Origin: Armatimonadota bacterium | GTDB lineage: Bacteria > Armatimonadota > UBA5829 | Length of the DNA stretch: 48,003 nucleotides | Reading direction: 5' to 3' | Assembly (NCBI GenBank): GCA_012522575.1 | Contig: JAAYKE010000133.1 | Span: 1 to 48,003, forward strand | In this document: in pieces, positions 33,883-42,210 of the stretch | Numbering within the stretch: the first letter of the stretch is position 1 | Layout of the letters: every line of letters starts with the position of its first letter | Translations under genes and position numbers: made by a program | Notes under the pieces: model-generated | What the model was told of the DNA's origin: nothing | Database searches by the model: none | What the model saw: only the letters and a program-made list of their open reading frames with translations

Positions 33883-36800
33883 CAACGGACTCCTTTTTTC
33901 ATCTCCATCCAGCAGACGAGAGTGGAGACGATGGTGGACGGCAGCGATATGTCGGCAAAAGATGATCGGACAGCGGTTTTGAGGCGTTGTAACCCTCTGG
34001 ACAGCGTTGCCTCATCTGACGGCATAGCCGAATGCTCGCCCTCCACGGTTTTGGAAAGCATACCGAATATTTCTCCGGCTTCCAGCGTGATTCCTTTGTC
34101 GGTTTGCTCCATCGCCAAGACAGGACGGCCAATGACTGTCGCTAACTTCTCTTTGTCAAGCTCAGTAGCGCGCGGCGTGGGCTGCATTGTGAACAAAGCA
34201 AATAGACCATCAAGCGGCGCATTGTTCCATACTCCAAAAGCTCCGGGCGGCAAGGCGTCAAGCGTGGCAAGGGTTTTCTCGTCGGGCTTATCAAAGAGGC
34301 GTATATATTGCGTGGTCGCCTTATCCTGAGTGGTGACTTCGCCTTCATAGAACCTGTTGAACTCCTTCAGAGTGCCGTCAGGGTCGGTCGATTTGAAGAA
34401 CGATTCGTCGATGCCGATCGCCTTGCTGATCTTGAGCGTGCGATGCTCTACGGAATCTACCAGCCGGATGATCTCTTCGATTTCTGTGCAGGGCAATACG
34501 TTGTATATGGTGAACTCGTGTTTTTGCGGGGTGGTTTCCGCATCCAGACGACGGTCTACCCTGCCGATGCGCTGGATTAGGCGCACGGGGTTCCAGTGGA
34601 TGTCGTAGTTTAGAATGGCTCCCGCTTCCTGAAGATTGACTCCTTCGCTTAGAACATCGGTCGATATCAGCACATCGATTCTCTCTGGCACTGAGGGAGA
34701 TGAGGCCGCATCGTTGTAGCCGGGACAAAATGCATAGACTATCGCCGCTCGGGTTTTCTCGACTCGGGAGTCGATGCTGGCTATGTTGTATCCCTTGAGA
34801 CGATCGCGCAGTTCCATCGCAAGATATTCCGCCGTTCGCTGGCTCTGGGTGAACAGCAGTATGCGCTTGCCAGTCTTGAGTTCGTCCTCTATTTTCGGTA
34901 TGACTACTTTCAACTTTGGGTCGGGCTGCCTGCGCGCATCGATGATAGCTGCGTGTACCTCTTTGAGGAAGCCGAGGTCCTGGACAATATCGTCCCGCCA
35001 CCTATCGACGTCGAAACATTCCTGCGTGAAGCCTCTGAGCTTGCTATCCAACTTGCGCGCTCTAATAGCCTGCTCCAGCCATTGATCGACTTCGGCTCCG
35101 GAGGCGTCGAGCGCATCGCCGTCGACTGCTGCATCGATGTCGGGTTCGTCATCGGTGTCGGTATGGTGAATGAGTGTTCTGACCCATTGCTCGTGTTTGT
35201 CAGCGTATTTGTGTGCCTGGTCGCCTAATACGTGCTTGAGCCGGGCAATCAACCCGATGCCGATGCTTTGAATTATGCCCTGGAATGCCGCGGGGCTGCT
35301 TTCCAATTGTTTTAGAGCGTTTGCAAATACCAATCCGGCAAGGTGGACCTCGTCGCTGTATTGTTTGCTGGATGGCAGGGGTTGGCATCGGTATTGCTCG
35401 GTGAGGAAGGCCGCCAACTTGATGCCTTTTTTGGGGCCTTTCCTGAGGCAGGCAGGCAGGTCTGTTTTGCCGGCGCCTCTTATTTTTTCCAGCTCTCTTT
35501 TTACGTCTTCCAGATATTTGACGCCGGGACGAAACAGCTCGTGGGCGCGCTTGATGAGCTTGCTGTAATTCTCGCTTTCTTGTTCTATTTCATATTCGAT
35601 GCAAATCGGGCCGTGGCGTATCGGGAATCGGAGTTGCTCGCCGGTGGCCGCCGACAGGGCCTTGCAAGTGGCGCGGCTGCGCTGGATCATTACCTGTTCG
35701 AGGACCTGGTTCAGTGTTTTGTCGGGCGCTTCGATCGGCTTGAGCGTAAACTGGCCGGTGTAGTCCACTGTTTCTTCCTCTTTGTCCAGATTCCTTGCCG
35801 CTTTTCGGATTTGGTCTATTCCAAAACCGCCGATGCGTCCATCATCGTGCGTGATCAGCGCAAGTTGTGCGCTAATGTCCCTGTAGGAGGTGTTGATGGG
35901 AGTTGCCGTTAGCATTATGACCTTTTTGCGCTCCCCATTGACAGGGCCTATGATCTTGAACAGATTGACATAACGGTTCGCAGAGGTGGTGCGGAAGTTG
36001 TGGGATTCGTCGATCACAATCACGTTTGCACGACGCGAAAGACGCTCTACCTGCTTGCACTTGGACTCATTTGAATAATCCTCCGGGTCGAATCCGAAAT
36101 CGGTCATCGACAGTTTTCTGAAGTTGCCGAAGTCCTCGTCATAATCGCTCAGATGCCGCTTCAAATAGCCATTCCAACTGTTTTCGAGTATGTTTTTTGG
36201 AGCAATCAATAGAACATTGTTTGCTTGTTGGCAATAGTGTTCGATCAGGGCTAACGCGATAAAGCTCTTGCCCAGCCCTACTCCGTCTGAGATGAGAACG
36301 CCGTGCTCCCGCTCAAGTATCTTCAAGGATTGGAAGACTCCGTCAAGCTGGTGCTTGTCGAGCATTCTTATGAGTTCGCTCTCACGCGCGGTGGTGTCGC
36401 CCTGCCGATGCTGTCCCCAGGCGTATAGAGATTTTAGATAGAGATAATATGGGTCGTATAGCTCGATTTGTCGTCGAATCTCAGCCAGAAGATCATCTGT
36501 TACCACATCATCGACTGCTTCGTTCCATCGCTCGTCGTACCAGTTCCTGAGTTGGTTGGTCTGTTCTGGGGTCAGTTCAACGTTTAGCTCGATATTTTGC
36601 AGTAGTCCCGGCCTGGTAAAGTTGCCGCTTCCGATTACACCCATCTGCGCAGGGTGAATCGTTGGTCGTGTTATGAGATATGCTTTGGCATGAAATTTTT
36701 CTTTGGTGTAACAGCGGGCTTGCACGGCTCCGTTTGCAAACAGCTTTTCGATTTTTTTGAGTGGTGAAAGAAGAGACAGGTTTTCGCGCTGGGCCAAGAG

Positions 36801-37049
36801 ATCGGAATCCGAGACAGCGCGCAGTTTTTCCATCAACTGAACTCGCTGCCTGGCGCTGGCGTCATCGCCGAATAGAATTCGAACGCTGCTAAAGTCGGCA
36901 ACAACGTCGGCAAGTAGAAGCAGGGCCTCTAATGAAAAAAAAGCGGACGCAATCAACAGTTCATTACCGCCCGCCCCCATACGATCCAGACCAGCCAGAA
37001 GAGTGTTATCTTGACGATTATCTATAATGCTCAAATGAAGATCAGACAT
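33882..37049 (-). CDS. PLD-nuclease/SNF2-type helicase (operon A)
   Basis: 1055 residues from ATG 37049 with GGGGAG close upstream. Residues 1-160 are a PLD-like nuclease: one HxK half-site HAK (120-122) and GSGN (140-143), as in PLDc domains, so two subunits would be needed for a full active site. The helicase follows: Walker A DGVGLGKS (255-262), DESH (347-350), VIMLTATPINTS, and a C-terminal helicase lobe ending with the arginine-rich QRIGRVDRRLDAE. It probably translocates on DNA and may cut it. A TTGACT 17 bases upstream of CATATC (37105-37077) may be the promoter. Partner to the coupled methylase. Confidence 0.85.
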   Translation of the reverse strand: MSDLHLSIIDNRQDNTLLAGLDRMGAGGNELLIASAFFSLEALLLLADVVADFSSVRILFGDDASARQRVQLMEKLRAVSDSDLLAQRENLSLLSPLKKIEKLFANGAVQARCYTKEKFHAKAYLITRPTIHPAQMGVIGSGNFTRPGLLQNIELNVELTPEQTNQLRNWYDERWNEAVDDVVTDDLLAEIRRQIELYDPYYLYLKSLYAWGQHRQGDTTARESELIRMLDKHQLDGVFQSLKILEREHGVLISDGVGLGKSFIALALIEHYCQQANNVLLIAPKNILENSWNGYLKRHLSDYDEDFGNFRKLSMTDFGFDPEDYSNESKCKQVERLSRRANVIVIDESHNFRTTSANRYVNLFKIIGPVNGERKKVIMLTATPINTSYRDISAQLALITHDDGRIGGFGIDQIRKAARNLDKEEETVDYTGQFTLKPIEAPDKTLNQVLEQVMIQRSRATCKALSAATGEQLRFPIRHGPICIEYEIEQESENYSKLIKRAHELFRPGVKYLEDVKRELEKIRGAGKTDLPACLRKGPKKGIKLAAFLTEQYRCQPLPSSKQYSDEVHLAGLVFANALKQLESSPAAFQGIIQSIGIGLIARLKHVLGDQAHKYADKHEQWVRTLIHHTDTDDEPDIDAAVDGDALDASGAEVDQWLEQAIRARKLDSKLRGFTQECFDVDRWRDDIVQDLGFLKEVHAAIIDARRQPDPKLKVVIPKIEDELKTGKRILLFTQSQRTAEYLAMELRDRLKGYNIASIDSRVEKTRAAIVYAFCPGYNDAASSPSVPERIDVLISTDVLSEGVNLQEAGAILNYDIHWNPVRLIQRIGRVDRRLDAETTPQKHEFTIYNVLPCTEIEEIIRLVDSVEHRTLKISKAIGIDESFFKSTDPDGTLKEFNRFYEGEVTTQDKATTQYIRLFDKPDEKTLATLDALPPGAFGVWNNAPLDGLFALFTMQPTPRATELDKEKLATVIGRPVLAMEQTDKGITLEAGEIFGMLSKTVEGEHSAMPSDEATLSRGLQRLKTAVRSSFADISLPSTIVSTLVCWMEMKKGVR

Positions 37050-37444
37050 TTTTCTCCCCACAACAACAGCCGATGAGATATGACAGACTTAAATATAAGA
37101 GTCAATATCCCTTCTGTTGAGATATCAGGAGTTGGGATTGGTAAGAGGAATTATTCTACGTCGGCAGTAAATACCTGGCGGCGCCAAGGGGACAGGAGGG
37201 ATCTCGTGTAAACCACGTTCAATTCCAGGCGAAATATTTGGGAAAACGGAGGTTTCGGGTGAAGGTGTGGGAGTGAGGGGGGGAGTTGAATAATTGAATT
37301 TATGTGTACTTAATGGGTAGACTTTCACGGTGGTAGCTGCCAACACGTGAAGACCCGGCCTACTAACTAATCAACGAATCGTACTCATTAAGCATCGACT
37401 GTTACACACTGCCGCCTGCAGCAACAGGCGGCTCAACAGGAGTT

Positions 37445-37467
37445 GGTTCACCCCCACATGCGTGGGG
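37445..37467 (+). repeat. Isolated 23-base copy of the CRISPR repeat
   Basis: All 23 bases equal bases 2-24 of the 29-base repeats at 47792 onward (GGTTCACCCCCACATGCG, then TGGGG). It then continues into a further G run (GGGG) and AGCGG, not the AATAC end. It lies in the 700-base gap between operons A and B. No spacer periodicity or second copy is present here. Confidence 0.85.
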
Positions 37468-37550
37468 GGGGGAGCGGTACGCACTGGCGGTTGCTCACAT
37501 AGTAGATTGTCAGCCCAGGAACAAGAAATACGAGTTAGCAGCGTGTTATT

Positions 37551-37594
37551 CTGTATATCCTGGAGCTTATGCGTGGATGCTCCAAGATATACAG
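37551..37594 (-). repeat. Large imperfect hairpin in the inter-operon gap
   Basis: Arms CTGTATATCCTGGAGC and GCTCCAAGATATACAG pair over 16 bases with one mismatch, which is a G:U pair in - strand RNA, around a 12-base loop. It lies inside the ASCH remnant frame. The loop contains ATGCGTGG, also a word in the CRISPR repeat, though this may be chance. Upstream, a second hairpin GCCGCCTG/CAGGCGGC lies at 37411-37432. The rest of 37050-37366 has no gene that I can see. Confidence 0.6.
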
Positions 37595-37751
37595 AGAATT
37601 CAGCCATTTCCTGTGCGTAGAACACTTGGTTTGTTTGAGGTCCATATAACCGAGTGTGATTTCGACATTACTATAGGTAACTCTGAAATCAACGCATTAT
37701 TCACAGAGCAAGCAAGAAATCTGGCTCTCGATTTTTAGGATTATATAGGCA

Positions 37752-40436
37752 TTAGTCTATGGTAACGACTGCATCCGTCGTCTGATACTGACCTACCAAA
37801 TGACTCAGCGTCGCGCTGGCACCTACCGCATCGTGTGGAATCAGCACATACTTCCATGGTTTGCCGCCGTGCTCCGATTCATGCTGGGTGGCATAATGGC
37901 ACCAGAGACAAGCGGCATCTGTCTTCGCCCGAACATCCATGTCTTCCAGTTCAGATGCTCTTTTAGTCTCCACAATTAGCTTTTCACCTTCTGTCTCGAC
38001 TACAAAGTCCGGCTCATAAAGATGCCCGTCTTTATAATCAATTCGAAACTGGCCCCGAGCAGGCTTGAACCATTTCAACTCTTCTCTGCAGTCCTCAAGT
38101 ACTATGGCGAAGCGGCGTTCGGTATCATTGTCAAATTTTTGTGTGGGATAAAGGCAGCGCCGGAAGCCACCGAAGAGCATTCCGCGCATATATAAGCGGT
38201 CATCGACCGGCGCACGGAAAGGCTTAATGTCTTGTCCGGCCAGCGCTGCGAAGCTGTTAGACCTCAAGGTTTCGAAGCCTTTGCTGACGTTGGCCTCGTA
38301 GCCGACTGCCTTCTCCCAATAGTGCGACTGCATCTGTGTATGGATGAATTCCGCGAGGGATCGCTGATGATATTGCAGCACATTGGAAAGCTCCTCCTCG
38401 TCCTTGAGATAGGACTGGAGATGCGTCACCATTTGGCTTGCGAGGTCGTATAGCAAGTCGGAATGATCATCATAGCTGATATCATCGTAATCCATCAGCG
38501 CCCGGACAAGATAATCTTCAGACCGCTCTTCGTGAATAACACCATCACCACTGATAAGTGACATACGCTCGTTTGACTGCAGGTGGTGGATGAGAATATC
38601 CCTGGCAACCGGCTGTGGGCGTATTCCGCTTATATCCAGAGTAAATGGATTGAATCCGCAGGATACTTCACCTTTGGGCACAACAATGATTCGTGGGATA
38701 TCGATGGAGTTCTCGATGAATGTGTCGATTGTCTTGGCGACGATATCGGCCACGTCCGCTTTCTCAGCAATTCCCTCGAACTGAGCTTGCGCCGGGGCGC
38801 ACACAGCCGACACCTGTTGAATTATCTGTTCTTGAACTTCCTCTGCTCGAAGGTTCGCTGATCTGGGCAACTTCTCAAAACGTCGGATGACTTCCAATGT
38901 AGCCTGCGCAACCTGGCGTTCAGCGGGGGATTCGAAAAGTAATTCCTGCTCTGCTGCAATAGCATCACTGGATGTGACACGGGTAACAAAGACCGGATTC
39001 ACGACTACCGTCTCCCGGCGTTCATCCGGGATATCACGACCAATGACGACGCCGGTGCGGATGATTGAGTTCGGATTGTTGGCTTCATCAATAATTTCTT
39101 GGAACTTATCGTGTGCAACAATTGTGAGACGGTCGACGGCTGCGACTCCTGTCCTCTTCCCGTAAGGAAGGCGCAGACCACGCCCTATAGTCTGGTGTAC
39201 CAAAATTTCAGCTTTAGCTGCTCTAAGAGGGACTATGGTATACAGGTTGTTTACATCCCAGCCCTCTTTGAGCTTATTTACGTGAATGACTATCTCAGTC
39301 GGTTCTTGAGTGCTCTCCACCTGAAGCAGGCGCTCGATAGTATCATCACGCTCTTCACCGCGCTGATTGGAGTGAACGGTAATCACGCGGTTTTCATATC
39401 GCCCATCGAAGAACGATTCGTCCCGAATCACCTTCTCAAGCGCATCCGCGTGCGTCGTATCCTGTGCAACCACCAACATGAAAGGCTTCACGATTGGCTG
39501 TTCATTCTGGCGGGCGTATACTTCTAGCTGGACTTTTGTATCTTCGTGAACTCGCACACCATCTTCCAGCTTGAGTCGTTCCAACTGCTCTTGTGTATAA
39601 TTGGATGCATTGAAGTTTTCACGTGTAGCGACTGCCGGCTCTTTAACGAAACCATCCTGCATCGCCGCTGATAGAGGATATCTGTAAATAATATTTTTGA
39701 ATGGAACAGGACCGCTCGGGCTTTCTTTCTGAGGTGTTGCCGTCAGTTCAAGACCGAGAATTGGCTTGAGTTCATTGATCGCGTTGATGCCTGCGGTAGC
39801 TCGGTATCTGTGCGATTCATCCATCATTAGAACAAGATCGTTCAAGTCGGAAAGGTAGTCGAAGTAGCTCTGGCCTATGTACTCCGAAAGCCGCTTGATT
39901 CTGGGTGCGCTGCCGCCTCTGACCTCGGAGTTGATCTTGGATATATTGAATATGTTGATGTGTACGACGTCACTGCCGAACAGAGTGACGCCTCTGATGC
40001 CACGCCCACTTTCGTAATTGTCCCCGGTAATGATCTCTGGCGGATTCTGGGCGAACTCGGCGATACCCTGAAATACATACTTAGGATTGCCGGGAGTGAA
40101 GTCGCCGATCAGCTTATTGTAAATCGTAAGGTTAGGAGCCAATACGAAGAAATGGCGAATGCCCTTGGCTTGAGAGAGATAAGATATGAAAGCGCCCATC
40201 AGTCGGGTTTTGCCGACGCCGGTGGCAAGAGCGAAGCACAGCGATGGAAAGTCACGCTCGAAGTCTTCAATGCCCGATTCTGGGAATTGCTGTTTGATTG
40301 CTTCCAAAGCTGCTGAAACATCCTGATCTTTGTCAAGCGGCAGCAGATCGGCAATTTCAGCCAAAATGTCCAGTGATGTCTTTTGGGGCGGTCGGAGGCT
40401 GAGGCGTTGGCTTATTGCGTTTGCTATCCTGTTCAT
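37752..40436 (-). CDS. Type III restriction endonuclease subunit (Res), helicase-nuclease
   Basis: 894 residues. Walker A ATGVGKT (71-77), DESH (206-209), LELTATPQ and VHQTIGRGLRLPYGKR (arginine-rich motif VI) are intact. The C-terminus has a PD-(D/E)xK nuclease: EPDFVVETEGEKLIVETKRA at about 808-827, with Asp810, Glu823 and Lys825. In type III systems Res moves or diffuses along DNA after Mod recognition and cuts about 25 bases away. The start codon overlaps the mod stop by 4 bases (ATGA). Last gene of operon B. Confidence 0.92.
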   Translation of the reverse strand: MNRIANAISQRLSLRPPQKTSLDILAEIADLLPLDKDQDVSAALEAIKQQFPESGIEDFERDFPSLCFALATGVGKTRLMGAFISYLSQAKGIRHFFVLAPNLTIYNKLIGDFTPGNPKYVFQGIAEFAQNPPEIITGDNYESGRGIRGVTLFGSDVVHINIFNISKINSEVRGGSAPRIKRLSEYIGQSYFDYLSDLNDLVLMMDESHRYRATAGINAINELKPILGLELTATPQKESPSGPVPFKNIIYRYPLSAAMQDGFVKEPAVATRENFNASNYTQEQLERLKLEDGVRVHEDTKVQLEVYARQNEQPIVKPFMLVVAQDTTHADALEKVIRDESFFDGRYENRVITVHSNQRGEERDDTIERLLQVESTQEPTEIVIHVNKLKEGWDVNNLYTIVPLRAAKAEILVHQTIGRGLRLPYGKRTGVAAVDRLTIVAHDKFQEIIDEANNPNSIIRTGVVIGRDIPDERRETVVVNPVFVTRVTSSDAIAAEQELLFESPAERQVAQATLEVIRRFEKLPRSANLRAEEVQEQIIQQVSAVCAPAQAQFEGIAEKADVADIVAKTIDTFIENSIDIPRIIVVPKGEVSCGFNPFTLDISGIRPQPVARDILIHHLQSNERMSLISGDGVIHEERSEDYLVRALMDYDDISYDDHSDLLYDLASQMVTHLQSYLKDEEELSNVLQYHQRSLAEFIHTQMQSHYWEKAVGYEANVSKGFETLRSNSFAALAGQDIKPFRAPVDDRLYMRGMLFGGFRRCLYPTQKFDNDTERRFAIVLEDCREELKWFKPARGQFRIDYKDGHLYEPDFVVETEGEKLIVETKRASELEDMDVRAKTDAACLWCHYATQHESEHGGKPWKYVLIPHDAVGASATLSHLVGQYQTTDAVVTID

Positions 40437-42202
40437 ACCCCTACCTCGTCGTCGAAGAGATTCATTGTACCTGTGTCCAGCTTCGTTCGCTTGCCGTCGT
40501 TTGAGGATTGCACTTCTTTGCCGACTTCCGACGGCGCTGGCGGCAGGACGGATATCTGCAGGCTGTAATCATCTCGGCCGTATTCGCACTTATTCAAAAC
40601 GGCCTTGGGTATCTTTTTAATCGTAAGGTTATGAAACTCGTCCTGATTGGCGCGAAACGCAGTGCAGCAGATAAGAAGTGTGCGTTGTTCGCCAACTTCC
40701 TCGCTTATTTGCGCAAGTTGATTGCGGCTGAGTGTTTGCGTAGTAATATATATAAAATCGGATTCGGTGGAGCGCCCGTGCTGCCAATAGACCGCATCGC
40801 TGGGGTCGAACTCGAAGTTCAGGTGTTTGCACATTGCCTCCGCGAGCATTTCGGCATTATATTCTTTGTTGATGATAAGGTTGCCCCATTTGTCTTTTTG
40901 CAGCAGGGACGGCGCCAGCCTGTAATACCGGAACCCTCCTCCGCCTTTCCAGTCAACAGCTTTGCTGATGCCGCCCTGGTCTTCGCCATCTATCACTTTG
41001 CGCAAACGCGGGATTATGTGTGTATGGCAATGTTCGCCAAGCTCGACCATGATCCATCGTCGTCCCATCTTGTGGGCAACAGCACCGGTCGTGCCGGAAC
41101 CAGCAAAGGAATCTAATACCCAATCACCCGGCTCTGTAGAGAGATCGAAAACGCGCTTGATTAGACCTTCCGGTTTTTTGCCCTTTGGAAAATGTACCCC
41201 GCCCTCCTTATGCAGATTGTTTGATAGAATATCATCCCAAATCGTTGTGAGCGGTTCGCCTGACACGTACTTGCCATCAATCATTTTCAGTTTATCGCTG
41301 TAGAATAGTATTCGCTCTCCGCCGATGAAATACATGTTGGAGTGCCCATCACGCTCCAGCAGGAATATTCTGGATGGTTTGGCTACTGATCGGTCGATCA
41401 TTGCTCTCACCTGAGCACCTACGCCGTCGTAGTTTGGACGAGCCGTACGAATCACACGATCTGCGTTCTGCAAAACAAAGTCACTCAGCAGAGACTCAAA
41501 CTCGGCTTTCTTTCGCAGAGTCTTGACATCAATTCTACCCTCTCGTGCTAACGCCTGCGTAAGAGGCACAAATCGCCATTGTTGATAAGGATCTTCCTTA
41601 TTTTCAATGATCTTTGTGTACCGCTTGTCCCGCTCCCTAGCTGTGTAAACTCGATTGCACTTCCATTTGGATTTATCCCTGACATACATGAGCACGAAGT
41701 TTGAGGTACTGACACAGCCTGGATTAATGGCTTTATGGCCGGTTGCTGATCCTTGTTTGAAAGTGATAACAGACACTCTATTATCGCGGCCGAACACCTC
41801 ATCAAGCAATACAATAAGATACCCAAGCTCCACATCGTCTATATGCACGAAGATTGTGCCTTCCTGATGCAGCAGGCGACTCAGCAGTTCCAGTCGATCA
41901 CGTATTAGTGACAGCCATGTTGAGTGCTCGACACCATCTTCATAATATTCGGATACGTCCGGGATGTTGAAAGGCGGGTCAATATATATGCACTTGATCT
42001 TCCCTGCGAATTCTTGCTCCAGAGCCTTTAGCGCAAGGAGGTTATCGCCGAAGATAAGACGGTTATCAAAGATGTCGCTATCCGACACTCGATGCCGGGC
42101 GTGATACGACAACTCCGGATCCTCCAATAGAATCCTAGGCTCCAGCCTCGGCCGGTTTTCTTTTCCTATCCAGGTTAGTTCGAGTTTGGTATGGTTGGGC
42201 AT
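40433..42202 (-). CDS. Type III modification methylase (Mod), N6-adenine, beta class
   Basis: 589 residues from ATG 42202 (AGGAA upstream; the frame runs 18 codons further but those overlap the ATPase gene). Catalytic motif IV DPPF (75-78) precedes the SAM motif DSFAGSGTTG (364-373), the beta-class order of type III Mod. The middle 200 residues form the target-recognition domain. Mod defines the recognition site for both methylation and cleavage. It lies 8 bases after the ATPase stop and overlaps res by 4. Confidence 0.93.
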   Translation of the reverse strand: MPNHTKLELTWIGKENRPRLEPRILLEDPELSYHARHRVSDSDIFDNRLIFGDNLLALKALEQEFAGKIKCIYIDPPFNIPDVSEYYEDGVEHSTWLSLIRDRLELLSRLLHQEGTIFVHIDDVELGYLIVLLDEVFGRDNRVSVITFKQGSATGHKAINPGCVSTSNFVLMYVRDKSKWKCNRVYTARERDKRYTKIIENKEDPYQQWRFVPLTQALAREGRIDVKTLRKKAEFESLLSDFVLQNADRVIRTARPNYDGVGAQVRAMIDRSVAKPSRIFLLERDGHSNMYFIGGERILFYSDKLKMIDGKYVSGEPLTTIWDDILSNNLHKEGGVHFPKGKKPEGLIKRVFDLSTEPGDWVLDSFAGSGTTGAVAHKMGRRWIMVELGEHCHTHIIPRLRKVIDGEDQGGISKAVDWKGGGGFRYYRLAPSLLQKDKWGNLIINKEYNAEMLAEAMCKHLNFEFDPSDAVYWQHGRSTESDFIYITTQTLSRNQLAQISEEVGEQRTLLICCTAFRANQDEFHNLTIKKIPKAVLNKCEYGRDDYSLQISVLPPAPSEVGKEVQSSNDGKRTKLDTGTMNLFDDEVGV

Positions 42203-42210
42203 GAGTATTC

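Larger units (their letters stand above)
37367..37738 (+). pseudogene. ASCH-domain gene remnant (C-terminal half, no start codon)
   Basis: A frame of 123 codons ends at TAG 37736 and has no ATG, GTG or TTG until an internal ATG at 37577. The translation from about 37484 resembles the C-terminal half of ASCH (PUA-like RNA/nucleotide-binding) domains: VAHIVDC, then PGAYAWMLQDIQRI and RTLGLFEV, matching the family pattern GxYAWVLEDVR..LGLWEV. The N-terminal half is missing. ASCH proteins bind RNA or modified nucleotides and are common in defence neighbourhoods. The frame runs through the orphan CRISPR-like repeat at 37445-37467. Other strand frames here are weak and I do not count them as genes. 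Confidence 0.5.

Noticed and set aside
30841-37049. A DISARM or BREX assignment for operon A
   Set aside because: Only a helicase with an N-terminal PLD domain and one methylase are present; drmA, drmB, brxC, pglZ and other core genes are absent.
37125-37346. A 73-residue frame rich in Pro/Thr on the - strand
   Set aside because: It covers G-rich repeat-like DNA with no start signal and a low-complexity product.
37371-37625. An 84-residue frame on the - strand in the gap between operons A and B
   Set aside because: It is antisense to the ASCH-like frame, has no ribosome site and no protein-like composition; the + strand reading matches a known domain better.
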